NCBI RefSeq assembly: GCF_035917335.1
Contig: NZ_CP109067.1
Span: 7,067,001 to 7,131,000 of the forward strand
Direction of reading: 5' to 3'
Origin: Micromonospora sp. NBC_01813
GTDB taxonomy: Bacteria; Actinomycetota; Actinomycetes; Mycobacteriales; Micromonosporaceae
Length of the DNA stretch: 64,000 bases
The stretch's first letter is position 1. Every line of letters begins with the position of its first letter. The notes below the pieces were generated by a model, which ran no database searches, was not told where the DNA came from, and saw only the letters and a program-made list of their open reading frames with translations. The position numbers were made by a program, and so were the translations under genes. This document shows, in pieces, positions 10,264-18,643 of this stretch.

Positions 10264-11671
10264 GAGCGACAGGGTACGGATTCTCGGCCGCGCCGGCAGC
10301 GCCGGTGTCGAGGCAGGGCGCTCGGCCGCCGGCGTGGCGCGTCCCTCGGTCACCGACGCGGTGGCGGGGGAGCCGGCGCTGACGGCACCCCCACCGACCG
10401 CCGGGGACGTCATCCGGGTGACCGGCGGGGCTCGTCTCGCTGGCACGGTGCCGGTCGAGGGCGCCAAGAACTCGGCGCTGAAACTGATGGCGGCGGCACT
10501 GCTGGCTCCCGGCCGGTCCGTGATCAGCAACGTGCCCCGGATCACCGACATCGCGATCATGGCCGAGGTGCTGCGCGGGCTCGGCTGCCAGGTCACCACG
10601 GTCGAGGCAGGCCGGGCCAGCACCGTCGTCATCGACGTTCCGCCGGTGCCCGGCTGTGAACCCGACTACGAGTTGGTCCGCCGACTGCGGGCGTCGATCT
10701 GCGTACTCGGGCCGCTGCTGGCCCGCTGCGGGCGGGTCCGGGTGGCCCACCCCGGCGGCGACGCGATCGGCTCACGCGGACTCGACATGCACGTCGGCGG
10801 GTTGGCCCGGATGGGCGCGGACATTACCGGCGAGGACGGTCTCGTTGTCGCGTCGGCGCCCCGTGGGCTGCATGGCGCCACCATCTGGCTGGACTTCCCG
10901 AGCGTCGGCGCCACCGAGAACCTCGTCATGGCGGCGGTGCTGGCCGACGGGGTCACCGAGATCGACAACGCCGCCCGCGAACCGGAGATCGTCGACATCT
11001 GCGCCATGCTGACCGGGATGGGCGCCCAGATCGACGGCGCCGGCACCGCCACGTTGCGCATCGAAGGTGTGCCGGAGCTACGGCCGGTCGAGCACGCCAC
11101 CATCGGTGACCGGATCGTCGGCGGGACCTGGGCCTTCGCCGCCGCGATGACCCGCGGCGACGTCACCGTACGCGGGGTCGACCCGTCGTTCCTGGAGGTC
11201 GCCCTGGACAAGGTGGCGACCGCCGGGGCCACCGTCGAGGCGACCGGCGACGGATTCCGGGTACGGATGGACCGTCGCCCGCGAGCCGTCGACGTCGTCA
11301 CGTTGCCGTTTCCCGGGTTCGCCACCGACCTGCTGCCGATGGCGATCGGGCTGGCGGCGGTCAGCGAGGGCGCGTCCCTGGTGACCGAGAACATCTTCGA
11401 CGGGCGGTTCATGTTCGTCGAGGAGCTGCTCCGGCTCGGCGCCGACATCAAGACCGACGGCCACCACGCGGTGGTACGCGGCCGGGAACGGCTGGTCGGC
11501 GCGCCGGTACGGGCCACCGACATCCGGGCCGGTGCCGGCCTGGTCATCGCCGGGCTCTGCGCCGACGGCGTCACCGAGATCGCCGACGTGCACCACATCG
11601 ACCGTGGCTACCCCAACTACGTCGCCGACCTGCGTTCGCTCGGCGTACAGGTGGAGCGGTGCGGCGGGTGA
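10262..11671 (+). CDS. murA: UDP-N-acetylglucosamine 1-carboxyvinyltransferase
   Basis: MurA adds enolpyruvate to UDP-GlcNAc, the first committed step of peptidoglycan precursor synthesis. This 469-residue form has the substrate block EGAKNSALK with Lys69 and Asn70, and the C-terminal [15 protein letters not shown]. The residue matching E. coli Cys115 is Asp167 in [11 protein letters not shown]; this is the known natural exchange that makes MurA insensitive to fosfomycin in mycobacteria. The ATG at 10262 has GAGGTGG upstream, but the N-terminus is about 45 residues longer than usual. A GTG at 10361 would give a conventional start, so the start is uncertain. Confidence 0.95.
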   Translation: MSDRVRILGRAGSAGVEAGRSAAGVARPSVTDAVAGEPALTAPPPTAGDVIRVTGGARLAGTVPVEGAKNSALKLMAAALLAPGRSVISNVPRITDIAIMAEVLRGLGCQVTTVEAGRASTVVIDVPPVPGCEPDYELVRRLRASICVLGPLLARCGRVRVAHPGGDAIGSRGLDMHVGGLARMGADITGEDGLVVASAPRGLHGATIWLDFPSVGATENLVMAAVLADGVTEIDNAAREPEIVDICAMLTGMGAQIDGAGTATLRIEGVPELRPVEHATIGDRIVGGTWAFAAAMTRGDVTVRGVDPSFLEVALDKVATAGATVEATGDGFRVRMDRRPRAVDVVTLPFPGFATDLLPMAIGLAAVSEGASLVTENIFDGRFMFVEELLRLGADIKTDGHHAVVRGRERLVGAPVRATDIRAGAGLVIAGLCADGVTEIADVHHIDRGYPNYVADLRSLGVQVERCGG

Positions 11672-11787
11672 CCTGCGACACCGCCAGGTCGGCGCAGCGG
11701 AGTCGACCGGCAGCTCGGGTTACCGATCGTTAAGTCCAGCACGTTAGAGTGCTAGCCACTGGTGCGCGCGTGGACGAGGAGATGCAG

Positions 11788-12636
11788 ATGGCTGGTCGGC
11801 TGGCAGTGATCGGGGCCGGGTTGATGGGATCGGGCATCGCCCAGGTCGCCGCCCAGGCAGGCTGGCAGGTCACCCTGCGCGACCTCGACGACGCCGCCAC
11901 CGCCCGGGGCGTGGACGGCATCCGGCGGTCGCTGGAGCGGTTCGCCACCAAGGGGGCCATCAGCACCGACGACGTCGAGTCGGCGATGGGCCGGATCACC
12001 ACCACCACCGACCTGGAGGCGGCCGGCGACGCGGACATCGTCGTCGAGGCCGTCTTCGAGCGGATCGAGATCAAGCACGAGGTGTTCCGGGCGCTGGACA
12101 AGATCTGCAAGGCGGACGCCGTCCTGGCCACCAACACCTCTGCGATCCCGGTGACCCAGATCGCCGCCGTCACCGAGCGCCCCGAGTCGGTGGTCGGCAC
12201 GCACTTCTTCTCCCCGGTGCCGATGATGAAGCTCTGCGAGGTGGTACGCGGCTACAAGACCGCCGACGCGACACTGGCTACCGCGAAGGCGTTCGCCGAG
12301 GAGATCGGCAAGACCTGTGTGGTCGTCAACCGGGACATCGCTGGCTTCGTCACCACCCGGCTGATCTCCGCGCTCGTCGTCGAGGCGGTGAAGCTGGTCG
12401 AGTCCGGGGTGGTCTCCGCCGAAGATCTGGACACCGCGTGCCGGCTGGGGTTCGGGCACGCGATGGGGCCGCTGGCGACCGTCGATCTGACCGGTGCGGA
12501 CGTGCTGCTGAACGCGTCGAAGAACATCTACGCGGACACCGCCGACGAGAAGTTCTTCCCGCCGGAGCTGCTGCAGCGCATGGTCACCGCTGGCGACCTG
12601 GGTCGCAAGACCGGCCAGGGCTTCTACGGCTACTGA
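11788..12636 (+). CDS. 3-hydroxybutyryl-CoA dehydrogenase
   Basis: This 282-residue NAD(P)-dependent enzyme interconverts 3-hydroxybutyryl-CoA and acetoacetyl-CoA. The Rossmann motif is GAGLMGSGIA at residues 8-17. The catalytic segment THFFSPVPMMKLCEVV carries the His and Glu pair, and DIAGFVTTRLIS lies in the second domain. The ATG at 11788 has GAGGAG at 11776-11781, 6 bases upstream; an ATG at 11782 is less well placed. The left 66-bp inverted repeat of the DUF559 cassette begins 8 bases after the stop and can form a hairpin, so it may terminate this gene. Confidence 0.93.
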   Translation: MAGRLAVIGAGLMGSGIAQVAAQAGWQVTLRDLDDAATARGVDGIRRSLERFATKGAISTDDVESAMGRITTTTDLEAAGDADIVVEAVFERIEIKHEVFRALDKICKADAVLATNTSAIPVTQIAAVTERPESVVGTHFFSPVPMMKLCEVVRGYKTADATLATAKAFAEEIGKTCVVVNRDIAGFVTTRLISALVVEAVKLVESGVVSAEDLDTACRLGFGHAMGPLATVDLTGADVLLNASKNIYADTADEKFFPPELLQRMVTAGDLGRKTGQGFYGY

Positions 12637-12644
12637 CCCACGAC

Positions 12645-12710
12645 CTTCATGATCAGGTGAGGCTGGTCCACGTCAAAATCGACGGGTGACGTGGATGAGC
12701 CTCACCTCGG
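12645..12710 (+). repeat. Left 66-bp inverted repeat of the DUF559 cassette
   Basis: This 66-bp segment is repeated in inverted orientation at 13817-13882 with a single difference (G versus A in GACGGGTGACG). It is itself an imperfect palindrome: 12655-12675 pairs with 12687-12707 at 19 of 21 positions around an 11-base loop. It lies 8 bases after the 3-hydroxybutyryl-CoA dehydrogenase stop. I see no target-site duplication outside it. Confidence 0.93.
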
Positions 12711-12814
12711 CGTCCTCGGCTTGGCTTCCGCTTGTGAACGGGGGCCTGTCGGATCGGTGACGGAATCCGGCTTACGGGGCAGTGGGTGAGGGGGCATCGG
12801 GGCAGACTCTGTCG

Positions 12815-13825
12815 ATGCCCCGCCCGGCCAGGATCCCACCCCAGTTGAGCTTCGACCCGTTCCGCGGCAGCGAGGCGGTAGCGGCCGGCCTGATCACCTG
12901 GCGGATGCTCGACGGCCCAGCCTGGCGCCGGCTCCTTCCGGACGTCTATGTGCACGTCGACTCGTACTTTCCCGACGACCACCGCATGTGGTGCATGGCC
13001 GCCGTGGCTCGCCTTACGTCCGGCGCGGCCATCTGTGGACTGAGTGCGGCCTACTTGTGGGGAGTCGACCTGCTCCCGCTCCGGCCGCGGATCCGGGGTG
13101 GCGGAACGACGGCGCCGGTGCCGGCGGCGCCAGTCCAGGTGGCGCTGCCGAGATCTGCCCGACCTGACCCGCACCCCAGGATCAATTACGTCTACTGGAG
13201 TCTCGACAAGGGCGACGTGACGTCGTTCTTCAACGGACTTACCGTGACCACTGAGGTCCGTACCGCATTCGACCTGGGTCGTTCCCTGCCCCGCGCTGAG
13301 GCGCTCGGGGCGATCGACGCACTCCTGCACCGCCGCCTGCTGACTCCGGAACGGCTCATGGGGTACGTCGACGCTCATCCTGGGGTGCGTGGGGTGAGGC
13401 AGGTCCGTGAACTGCTCCCTCTCGCTGAGCCGTTGAGCGCGTCGCCGATGGAGAGCCGCCTTCGCCTGTTGCTGCACGATGCCGGTCTGCCGAAGCCCAC
13501 CCCGCAGTACGTAGTGCGGGTTACGCCTCCTGGGGTATCGGGAGAATCCGGTGCGTTGGGGGTGCCCAGGGGCGTGGTGATCGGCCGGGTCGACCTGGCA
13601 TACCCGCAGTGGCGCATCGCGATCGAGTACGAAGGTGACCACCATCGGGAGCGCGCCACGTTCCGTAAGGATGTGCACCGCTTCAACGCGCTACGGCAGG
13701 CCGGCTGGCTTGCGCTGCGGTTCACTGCGGACGACGTACTCCGGCGAAGCGCAGAATTGACGCAAACAGTGCGGCAGGCGATCGCCGAGCGCGCCGGCTC
13801 AGTGCCAGCAACCCCACCGAGGTGA
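12815..13825 (+). CDS. DUF559 (Vsr/PD-(D/E)XK-like) protein with AbiEi-like N-terminus
   Basis: This 336-residue protein has an N-terminal winged-helix-like region (EAVAAGLITWRMLDG, then SGAAICGLSAAYLWG) of the sort found in AbiEi-type proteins. Its C-terminal DUF559 domain has the nuclease-like pattern ESRLRLLL, GRVDLAYP, AIEYEGDHH and GWLALRFTADDVL; D in VDLAYP and E in IEYEG are the likely metal ligands. Such proteins are often multicopy in actinobacteria and of unknown role. The ATG at 12815 has CAGACT at 12803-12808, 6 bases upstream, suggesting a leaderless start; a GTG at 12782 is an alternative. The last 9 bases lie within the right repeat of the cassette. Confidence 0.8.
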   Translation: MPRPARIPPQLSFDPFRGSEAVAAGLITWRMLDGPAWRRLLPDVYVHVDSYFPDDHRMWCMAAVARLTSGAAICGLSAAYLWGVDLLPLRPRIRGGGTTAPVPAAPVQVALPRSARPDPHPRINYVYWSLDKGDVTSFFNGLTVTTEVRTAFDLGRSLPRAEALGAIDALLHRRLLTPERLMGYVDAHPGVRGVRQVRELLPLAEPLSASPMESRLRLLLHDAGLPKPTPQYVVRVTPPGVSGESGALGVPRGVVIGRVDLAYPQWRIAIEYEGDHHRERATFRKDVHRFNALRQAGWLALRFTADDVLRRSAELTQTVRQAIAERAGSVPATPPR

Positions 13826-13882
13826 GGCTCATCCACGTCATCCGTCGATTTTGACGTGGACCAGCCTCACCTGATCATGAAG
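13817..13882 (-). repeat. Right 66-bp inverted repeat of the DUF559 cassette
   Basis: This is the inverted partner of 12645-12710, identical at 65 of 66 positions. It contains the last codons and TGA (13823-13825) of the DUF559 gene and ends 7 bases before the stop of the convergent ABC permease. Arms 13820-13840 and 13852-13872 can fold into a hairpin, so it may also act as a bidirectional terminator. Confidence 0.93.
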
Positions 13883-13888
13883 AAGAGG

Positions 13889-14737
13889 TCAGCCGTCGCG
13901 TTTGGTGGTCCAGCGGAACGTGGTCAGGCAGAGCACCAGGCCGATGATGCACCAGATGCCGAGCACCAGCGCGACCATGCCGAGCTCGAAGGAGCCGCCC
14001 GGCTCCTGGGTGCCGAAAGCTTCGGGCAGGAAGACCGACCGCAGTCCCTGACACATCCACTTGAGCGGGAAGAGTGCGGCGATCTGCTGCATCCAGCCGG
14101 GCAGACTCGTGAAGACGAAGAAGACGCCCGAGATGAACTGCAGCACCAGCGAGATCGGGGTGGCGACCGCGGATGCGCTGCGCCCGCTTCGGGCCAGTGA
14201 CGAGAAGGCGATGCCGCAGAGCGTGCAGGCGGTGATCCCGAGCACCGACACCCAGCCCAAAGTGAACCACTTGAACGCCGTATCGGGAAGGTCCAGGTCG
14301 AACAGCAGGGTCGCGACGGCCAGCAGCAGCACGGTCTCGGCGAAGCCGATCACCGCGACCATGATCACCTTGCCGGCGAAGTAGACCCACTTCGGCATCG
14401 GGGTGCCGCGCAGCCGCTTGAGTACGCCCCGGTCGCGCTCGATCGGGATCTGGATGGCCAGGCTCTGGAAGCCGACGGTCATCAGCCCGGTGGCGATCAT
14501 GCCGGTGACGAAGTACTGGGTGAACCGGACGCCATCGGTGATCTCCCCGGTGAAGATCGACGCGAAGATCAGGATCATCAGGACCGGGAAGGCCATCGTG
14601 AAGACGACCGACTCGCGGCTGCGCATGAACTGCTTGATCTCCAGCCGGCCCTGCCGCAGCCCGAGCCGCGCCGGCCCGACCCGGACAACGGCCGGCGGGG
14701 TGACGGCGCTGGCGGTGCCGCCGGTGGTGGCGTTCAC
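13889..14737 (-). CDS. ABC-2 type exporter permease
   Basis: This 282-residue membrane protein is the permease of a DrrAB-like exporter. About six hydrophobic segments are visible, including VVFTMAFPVLMILIFASIF, ILGITACTLCGIAF-like core helices and MVALVLGIWCIIGLVLCL. The cytoplasmic segment IERDRGVLKRLRGTPMPKW is typical of ABC-2 permeases. The GTG start at 14737 overlaps the stop of the ATPase gene as GTGA, indicating translational coupling. Its 3' end converges on the right repeat of the DUF559 cassette. Substrate is unknown; such pairs often export drugs or lipids. Confidence 0.88.
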   Translation of the reverse strand: MNATTGGTASAVTPPAVVRVGPARLGLRQGRLEIKQFMRSRESVVFTMAFPVLMILIFASIFTGEITDGVRFTQYFVTGMIATGLMTVGFQSLAIQIPIERDRGVLKRLRGTPMPKWVYFAGKVIMVAVIGFAETVLLLAVATLLFDLDLPDTAFKWFTLGWVSVLGITACTLCGIAFSSLARSGRSASAVATPISLVLQFISGVFFVFTSLPGWMQQIAALFPLKWMCQGLRSVFLPEAFGTQEPGGSFELGMVALVLGIWCIIGLVLCLTTFRWTTKRDG

Positions 14738-15594
14738 TTGTGTCCAATCATCCGCAGGTAGATGTCTTCGAGCGAGGGCCGGGTGACGGTCAGTCCGGGG
14801 ACTTCACCGTCGAAGCGCGCGGCCAGGTCGGCGACCAGCGCCGTCGGCGTCGCGCTCTCCTCGTGTCGCGTCGTTCCATCAGCGGTACGCCAGGAGACGG
14901 TGGCCAGGGCGTCGCGCCGCCCGCCCAGCTCGGCCGGCGGGGCGACCTCGACGAGCCGGCCGGCGGCGATCACCCCGACCCTGTCGGCGAGGGTTTCCGC
15001 CTCGTCGAGGTAGTGGGTGGTCAGCAGGATCGTGGTGCCGCTGGCGGCGAGTGCCCGGATGAGTTCCCAGAACTCGCGGCGGGCCTCGGGGTCGAAGCCG
15101 GTGGTGGGTTCGTCGAGGAAGAGCAGCTCGGGGCGGCCGACGATGCCGAGCGCCACGTCGAGGCGGCGTTTCTGCCCGCCGGAGAGGGTGTGGGTGCGGG
15201 CCTTCGCCTTGGCGGACAGGCCGACCCGGTCGATCACCGCCGCCGGGTCGTCCGGTGCCGGGTAGAAGGCGGCGAAGTGGTCGACGACCTCGGTGACGGT
15301 CAACTCGTCGAACTCGCCGGTGCCCTGCAGCACGATGCCGACCTGGGAGCGCCACTGCGGCGTACCCGGGTCGGGGTCGACGCCGAGCACCCGGACGTCG
15401 CCGGCGTCGCGGCGGCGGTAGCCCTCCAGGATCTCCACGGTGGTGGTCTTGCCGGCGCCGTTCGGCCCGAGCAGGGCGAAGACTTCGCCACGGTGGACGG
15501 TCAGGTCGACGCCGTCCACCGCGACGTTGTCGCCGTACGCCTTGCGCAGTCCGCGTACCTCGATCGCTGGCGCGGCTGTCGCCTCGTCGGTCAT
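14734..15594 (-). CDS. ABC exporter ATPase, DrrA-like
   Basis: This 286-residue ATPase energises the permease encoded just downstream. Walker A is GPNGAGKT at residues 43-50, the signature is LSGGQKRRLD, Walker B is LLFLDEPTTG and the switch histidine lies in LLTTHYLDEAE. The C-terminal extension (TVTRPSLEDIYLRMIGHK) matches drug-exporter ATPases. The ATG at 15594 (MTDEATAAPA) is preferred; longer in-frame sequence upstream is low-complexity and extends toward the GntR promoter. It forms a two-gene operon with the permease and is divergent from the gntR operon. Confidence 0.9.
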   Translation of the reverse strand: MTDEATAAPAIEVRGLRKAYGDNVAVDGVDLTVHRGEVFALLGPNGAGKTTTVEILEGYRRRDAGDVRVLGVDPDPGTPQWRSQVGIVLQGTGEFDELTVTEVVDHFAAFYPAPDDPAAVIDRVGLSAKAKARTHTLSGGQKRRLDVALGIVGRPELLFLDEPTTGFDPEARREFWELIRALAASGTTILLTTHYLDEAETLADRVGVIAAGRLVEVAPPAELGGRRDALATVSWRTADGTTRHEESATPTALVADLAARFDGEVPGLTVTRPSLEDIYLRMIGHK

Positions 15595-15695
15595 GACGTC
15601 AACTATCGCCCCTACCGCACAGGGGGAGGCGGTCGGGTGTCGGGGAGGTGACGGAGGCCGCTGGCGGGCTGGACCGCCTGGTTCGTCGGTGCTAC

Positions 15696-15719
15696 GGTTC
15701 ATTACACGAGTAACGAACC
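15696..15719. promoter_or_regulatory. Candidate operator of the GntR-family regulator
   Basis: GGTTCATTAC at 15696-15705 and GTAACGAACC at 15710-15719 form an inverted repeat with one mismatch around ACGA. It ends 20 bases before the gntR start codon, in the divergent region shared with the neighbouring ABC ATPase. Autoregulation of YtrA-type operons through such palindromes is established for the family; binding here is inference. Confidence 0.6.
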
Positions 15720-15739
15720 AGTGAACCAGAGGTGCTCCC

Positions 15740-16105
15740 GTGTTCGATGATCGAAGTCCGATCTATCAGCAGATAGCCGACAAGATCAAAAACGACATCC
15801 TGAGCGGGGCGCTGCAGGAGGGCGAGCAGGTCATGTCCACCAACCAGTACGCCAGCTACTACCGGATCAACCCCGCCACCGCCGCCAAGGGCTTCCACCA
15901 GCTCATCGACGAAGGCGTGCTGTTCAAGAAGCGCGGCATCGGCATGTTCGTCAGCCCGAACGCCCGCCAGACCCTGCGTGGCGAGCGTCGCGACCGGTTC
16001 TTCGCCGACGTCGTCGACCCGATGGTCGCCGAGGCCCGGATCATCGGCATCCCGCTCGCCGACGTCCTCGCCCGTATCCAGCAGTCAATGGAGGAGCAGC
16101 AGTGA
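15740..16105 (+). CDS. GntR family transcriptional regulator, YtrA subfamily
   Basis: This 121-residue repressor has the GntR winged helix (SPIYQQIADKIKNDILSGAL, then YRINPATAAKGFHQLIDEGV) and only a short helical tail. That is the YtrA architecture, which usually controls adjoining ABC transporter genes. The GTG start at 15740 has AGAGGTG upstream. It overlaps the next ATPase gene by 4 bases as GTGA, and the five genes to 19383 appear to be one operon. A palindrome at 15696-15719 is the likely operator. Effectors of this subfamily are often cell-envelope stress signals or antibiotics; the effector here is unknown. Confidence 0.9.
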   Translation: MFDDRSPIYQQIADKIKNDILSGALQEGEQVMSTNQYASYYRINPATAAKGFHQLIDEGVLFKKRGIGMFVSPNARQTLRGERRDRFFADVVDPMVAEARIIGIPLADVLARIQQSMEEQQ

Positions 16106-17010
16106 CCGGCCTCGGCATCTCCACCCGCGGGCTCACGATCCGCTACGGCGACACGGTCGCCGTCGACTCGCTCGACCTGACCCTCGCGCCCGGCAAGATC
16201 TACGGACTGCTCGGCCGCAACGGCTCCGGCAAGACCAGCCTGCTCGCCGTACTCGCCGCGTTCCGGTCCGCCACCAGCGGAACCGTGCGGGTCGGCGGCG
16301 AGGACCCGTTCGAGAACGCGGCGATCATGTCGCAGATCGCATTCGTCCGGGACAAGGTAGACGCCCAGGACAGCGACAAGGTCGGCTGCATCCTGGACCT
16401 CGCCGCGACGCTGCGGCCCAACTGGGACGCAGACTACGCCGAGCGCCTGGTCGAACGGTTCGATCTGCCACGCCGCAAGCGGCTCAGCGCGCTGAGCCGG
16501 GGCATGAAGTCCGCGCTCAGCGTCACCCTCGGCCTGGCCGCCCGGGCCCCGCTGACCATCTTCGACGAGGCGTACCTCGGCCTCGACGCCCCCAGCCGGT
16601 ACGCCTTCTACGACGAGGTCCTCAACGACTACCTCGCCCATCCGCGCACCATCGTGCTCTCCACCCACCTGATCGAAGAGGTCGGTTCGCTGTTCGAAGA
16701 GGTGGTGATCGTGCACCGGGGTCGGCTGGTCGCCCACGAGGAGTCCGAGGCGCTGCGGACCCGGGGCACCGCGGTGACCGGCCCGGCCGCCGCCGTCGAC
16801 GCGTTCGTCGCCGGGCGCACCGTGCTCGGCAGCCAGCAACTCGGCGGCACCCGATCCACCACGATCCTGGGCCCGCTCGACGACACCGACCGGGCCGCCG
16901 CCCGTACCGCCGGGTTGGAGCTCGGCCCGGTCGGCCTGCAGGACCTGTTCGTCCACCTCACCGCCACCGCCGGGAGCGCCGAAAGCGCGGAGAAGGAGGC
17001 TCGGCGATGA
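16102..17010 (+). CDS. ABC transporter ATPase of the gntR operon
   Basis: This 302-residue ATPase has Walker A GRNGSGKT at residues 38-45. The signature is unusual: LSRGMKSAL stands where LSGGQ normally is. Walker B reads LTIFDEAYLGLD, and the switch histidine lies in VLSTHLIEEVG. The same divergent signature is common in ATPases encoded behind YtrA-type regulators. The C-terminal 100 residues are specific to this subfamily. It overlaps gntR (GTGA) and the following permease (ATGA), so the three are coupled. Substrate is not evident. Confidence 0.88.
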   Translation: MTGLGISTRGLTIRYGDTVAVDSLDLTLAPGKIYGLLGRNGSGKTSLLAVLAAFRSATSGTVRVGGEDPFENAAIMSQIAFVRDKVDAQDSDKVGCILDLAATLRPNWDADYAERLVERFDLPRRKRLSALSRGMKSALSVTLGLAARAPLTIFDEAYLGLDAPSRYAFYDEVLNDYLAHPRTIVLSTHLIEEVGSLFEEVVIVHRGRLVAHEESEALRTRGTAVTGPAAAVDAFVAGRTVLGSQQLGGTRSTTILGPLDDTDRAAARTAGLELGPVGLQDLFVHLTATAGSAESAEKEARR

Positions 17011-17732
17011 ACGCCACCACCTGGAAGGTCACCCGTACGCTGCTGCGCCGGTCCCTGCCGTTGGCCGGGGGGTACTGGGCGATCCTCTACCTGGTCTGGG
17101 CAGTGGTGCTCAGCGTGCAGGTGCGGTTCGACGCGGTCGAGGCGAGCATGTGGCAGAACATGGGCCTGCAGGCGCCGCGCTGGTTCACCTTCGTCTTCGG
17201 CATCACCGCCATTGGTGCCTACCTGCCGATGTTCGTCGCCCAGGGCGTCACCCGGCGGGACGCGCTGATCGGTGCCTGGGGCTTCCTTGTGCCGTACGCC
17301 GTTGGGTTCGCCGCCCTGACGACCGTCGGTTTCGGCATCGAACACCTGACGTTCGACGTCTTCGGCCTGCTCGACGGCCTGGCCGAGCCGTACCCGGTCG
17401 GTTCGGTCGGCGACGCCGCGGCGATCTGGCTGGAGTACAGCCTGGTCAACCTGGGCTACATGGCGGCCGGTGCCCTGTGTGCGTTGGCCTACCACCAGCT
17501 CCATGCCTGGTGGGCGACGCTGCTGCTGCCGCTGGTGTTCCTGCCGGCGTTCGCGGTCGAGGTCGTCTTCCGTACCGAATGGACCGGGGTCGGCTTCGCC
17601 ATGATGCTCGGCCTCGACGACGAGGCGCACCTCGGCACCGGCACCGCGGTCGCCCTGCCAGTCCTGCTGCTGGCCGGTGCCGTCACCTGGCTGCTGGTCC
17701 GGCGGCTGCCGCTGAAGAAGATCACGGGGTGA
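17007..17732 (+). CDS. ABC transporter membrane protein of the gntR operon
   Basis: This 241-residue protein has six predicted membrane segments, among them YWAILYLVWAVVLSVQV, WFTFVFGITAIGAYLPMF and LLLPLVFLPAFAVEVVF. There is no motif that fixes a substrate. It has little resemblance to standard ABC-2 permeases, but its position and 4-base overlap with the ATPase gene make it the membrane partner. The next ATPase gene follows 8 bases later. I infer an envelope-stress or antibiotic-response exporter. Confidence 0.8.
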   Translation: MNATTWKVTRTLLRRSLPLAGGYWAILYLVWAVVLSVQVRFDAVEASMWQNMGLQAPRWFTFVFGITAIGAYLPMFVAQGVTRRDALIGAWGFLVPYAVGFAALTTVGFGIEHLTFDVFGLLDGLAEPYPVGSVGDAAAIWLEYSLVNLGYMAAGALCALAYHQLHAWWATLLLPLVFLPAFAVEVVFRTEWTGVGFAMMLGLDDEAHLGTGTAVALPVLLLAGAVTWLLVRRLPLKKITG

Positions 17733-17740
17733 GGGACGCC

Positions 17741-18643
17741 ATGGCTGTCATCGACGTCGAGCACCTGCACAAGCGGTACGGCGACCTGGTCGCAGTGGAC
17801 GATGTGTCGTTCACCGTCGCCGAAGGGGAGATCTTCGGCATCCTCGGCCGCAACGGCGCCGGCAAGACCACCACGGTGGAGTGCGCCCTCGGGCTGCGCC
17901 GGCCCGACCGGGGCAGCGTACGGGTGCTCGGTCTGGACCCGCAGCGCGACGGCGCGAAACTCCGCGAACGGCTCGGCGCGCAGTTGCAGGAGAGTCAGCT
18001 GCCGGAGCGGATGAAGGTCTGGGAGGCGCTGGAGCTGTACAGCTCCTTCTACCGGCAACCGGCCGACTGGCGGGAACTGCTGGATCTGCTCGGCCTGTCG
18101 TCGCGGCACGATGCCCGGTTCGGGCAGCTCTCGGGCGGGCAGAAGCAGCGCCTGTCGGTCGCCCTGGCCCTGGTCGGCGACCCGAAGGTGGCGTTCCTCG
18201 ACGAGTTGACCACCGGGCTGGACCCGGCGGCCCGGCGCGACACCTGGGGGCTCATCGAGTCGGTCCGTAACCGGGGTGTCACCCTGGTGCTGGTCACCCA
18301 CCTGATGGAGGAGGCGGAGCGGCTCTGCGATCGGGTCGCGGTGATCGATGGTGGCCGGGTGGTCGCCGTCGACACCCCGGCCGGGCTGGCCGCCAGCGTC
18401 GATGGCGGGCAGCAAATCCGGTTCGTCCCGGACCAGTCATTCGACCTCGCCCTGCTGACCGACCTGCCGCAGGTCACCTCGGCGACCACCGACGGCCGGG
18501 AGGTCGTCGTCGACGGCGGCGCGCAGCTGTTCTTCGCCGTCGCGGCGGCGCTGGCCCGCCACGGTGTCACCCCGCGCGAACTGCGCCTGCAACAGGCCAC
18601 CCTGGACGACGCCTTTCTCGCTCTCACCGGAGGATCCACGTGA
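17741..18643 (+). CDS. ABC exporter ATPase
   Basis: This 300-residue ATPase has Walker A GRNGAGKT at residues 36-43, signature LSGGQKQRLS, Walker B VAFLDELTTGLD and the switch region LVLVTHLMEEAE. It belongs to the DrrA-like exporter group. The ATG at 17741 has GAGGG upstream; a GTG at 17729 overlapping the preceding stop is possible. The permease gene begins 4 bases before its end (GTGA). It is the fourth gene of the gntR-led operon. Confidence 0.9.
   Translation: MAVIDVEHLHKRYGDLVAVDDVSFTVAEGEIFGILGRNGAGKTTTVECALGLRRPDRGSVRVLGLDPQRDGAKLRERLGAQLQESQLPERMKVWEALELYSSFYRQPADWRELLDLLGLSSRHDARFGQLSGGQKQRLSVALALVGDPKVAFLDELTTGLDPAARRDTWGLIESVRNRGVTLVLVTHLMEEAERLCDRVAVIDGGRVVAVDTPAGLAASVDGGQQIRFVPDQSFDLALLTDLPQVTSATTDGREVVVDGGAQLFFAVAAALARHGVTPRELRLQQATLDDAFLALTGGST

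Larger units (their letters stand above)
12645..13882. mobile_element. Putative 1,238-bp inverted-repeat-flanked cassette carrying a DUF559 gene
   Basis: Two near-identical 66-bp palindromic repeats in inverted orientation bracket one gene, and nothing else is inside. The layout resembles a small transposable or REP-type element, but no transposase is present and the cargo is a PD-(D/E)XK-like protein. The gene stop codon lies inside the right repeat. Mobility is inference; it could also be a gene with duplicated bidirectional terminators. Confidence 0.5.

Noticed and set aside
11738-11753. CIRCE-like element upstream of 3-hydroxybutyryl-CoA dehydrogenase (AGCAC and GTGCT)
   Set aside because: Arms are only 5 bases and spacing does not match CIRCE; no heat-shock gene is nearby.
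12645-13882. Classical insertion sequence or transposon
   Set aside because: No DDE, Y1 or serine transposase motif and no target-site duplication at the edges; kept only as a putative novel cassette.
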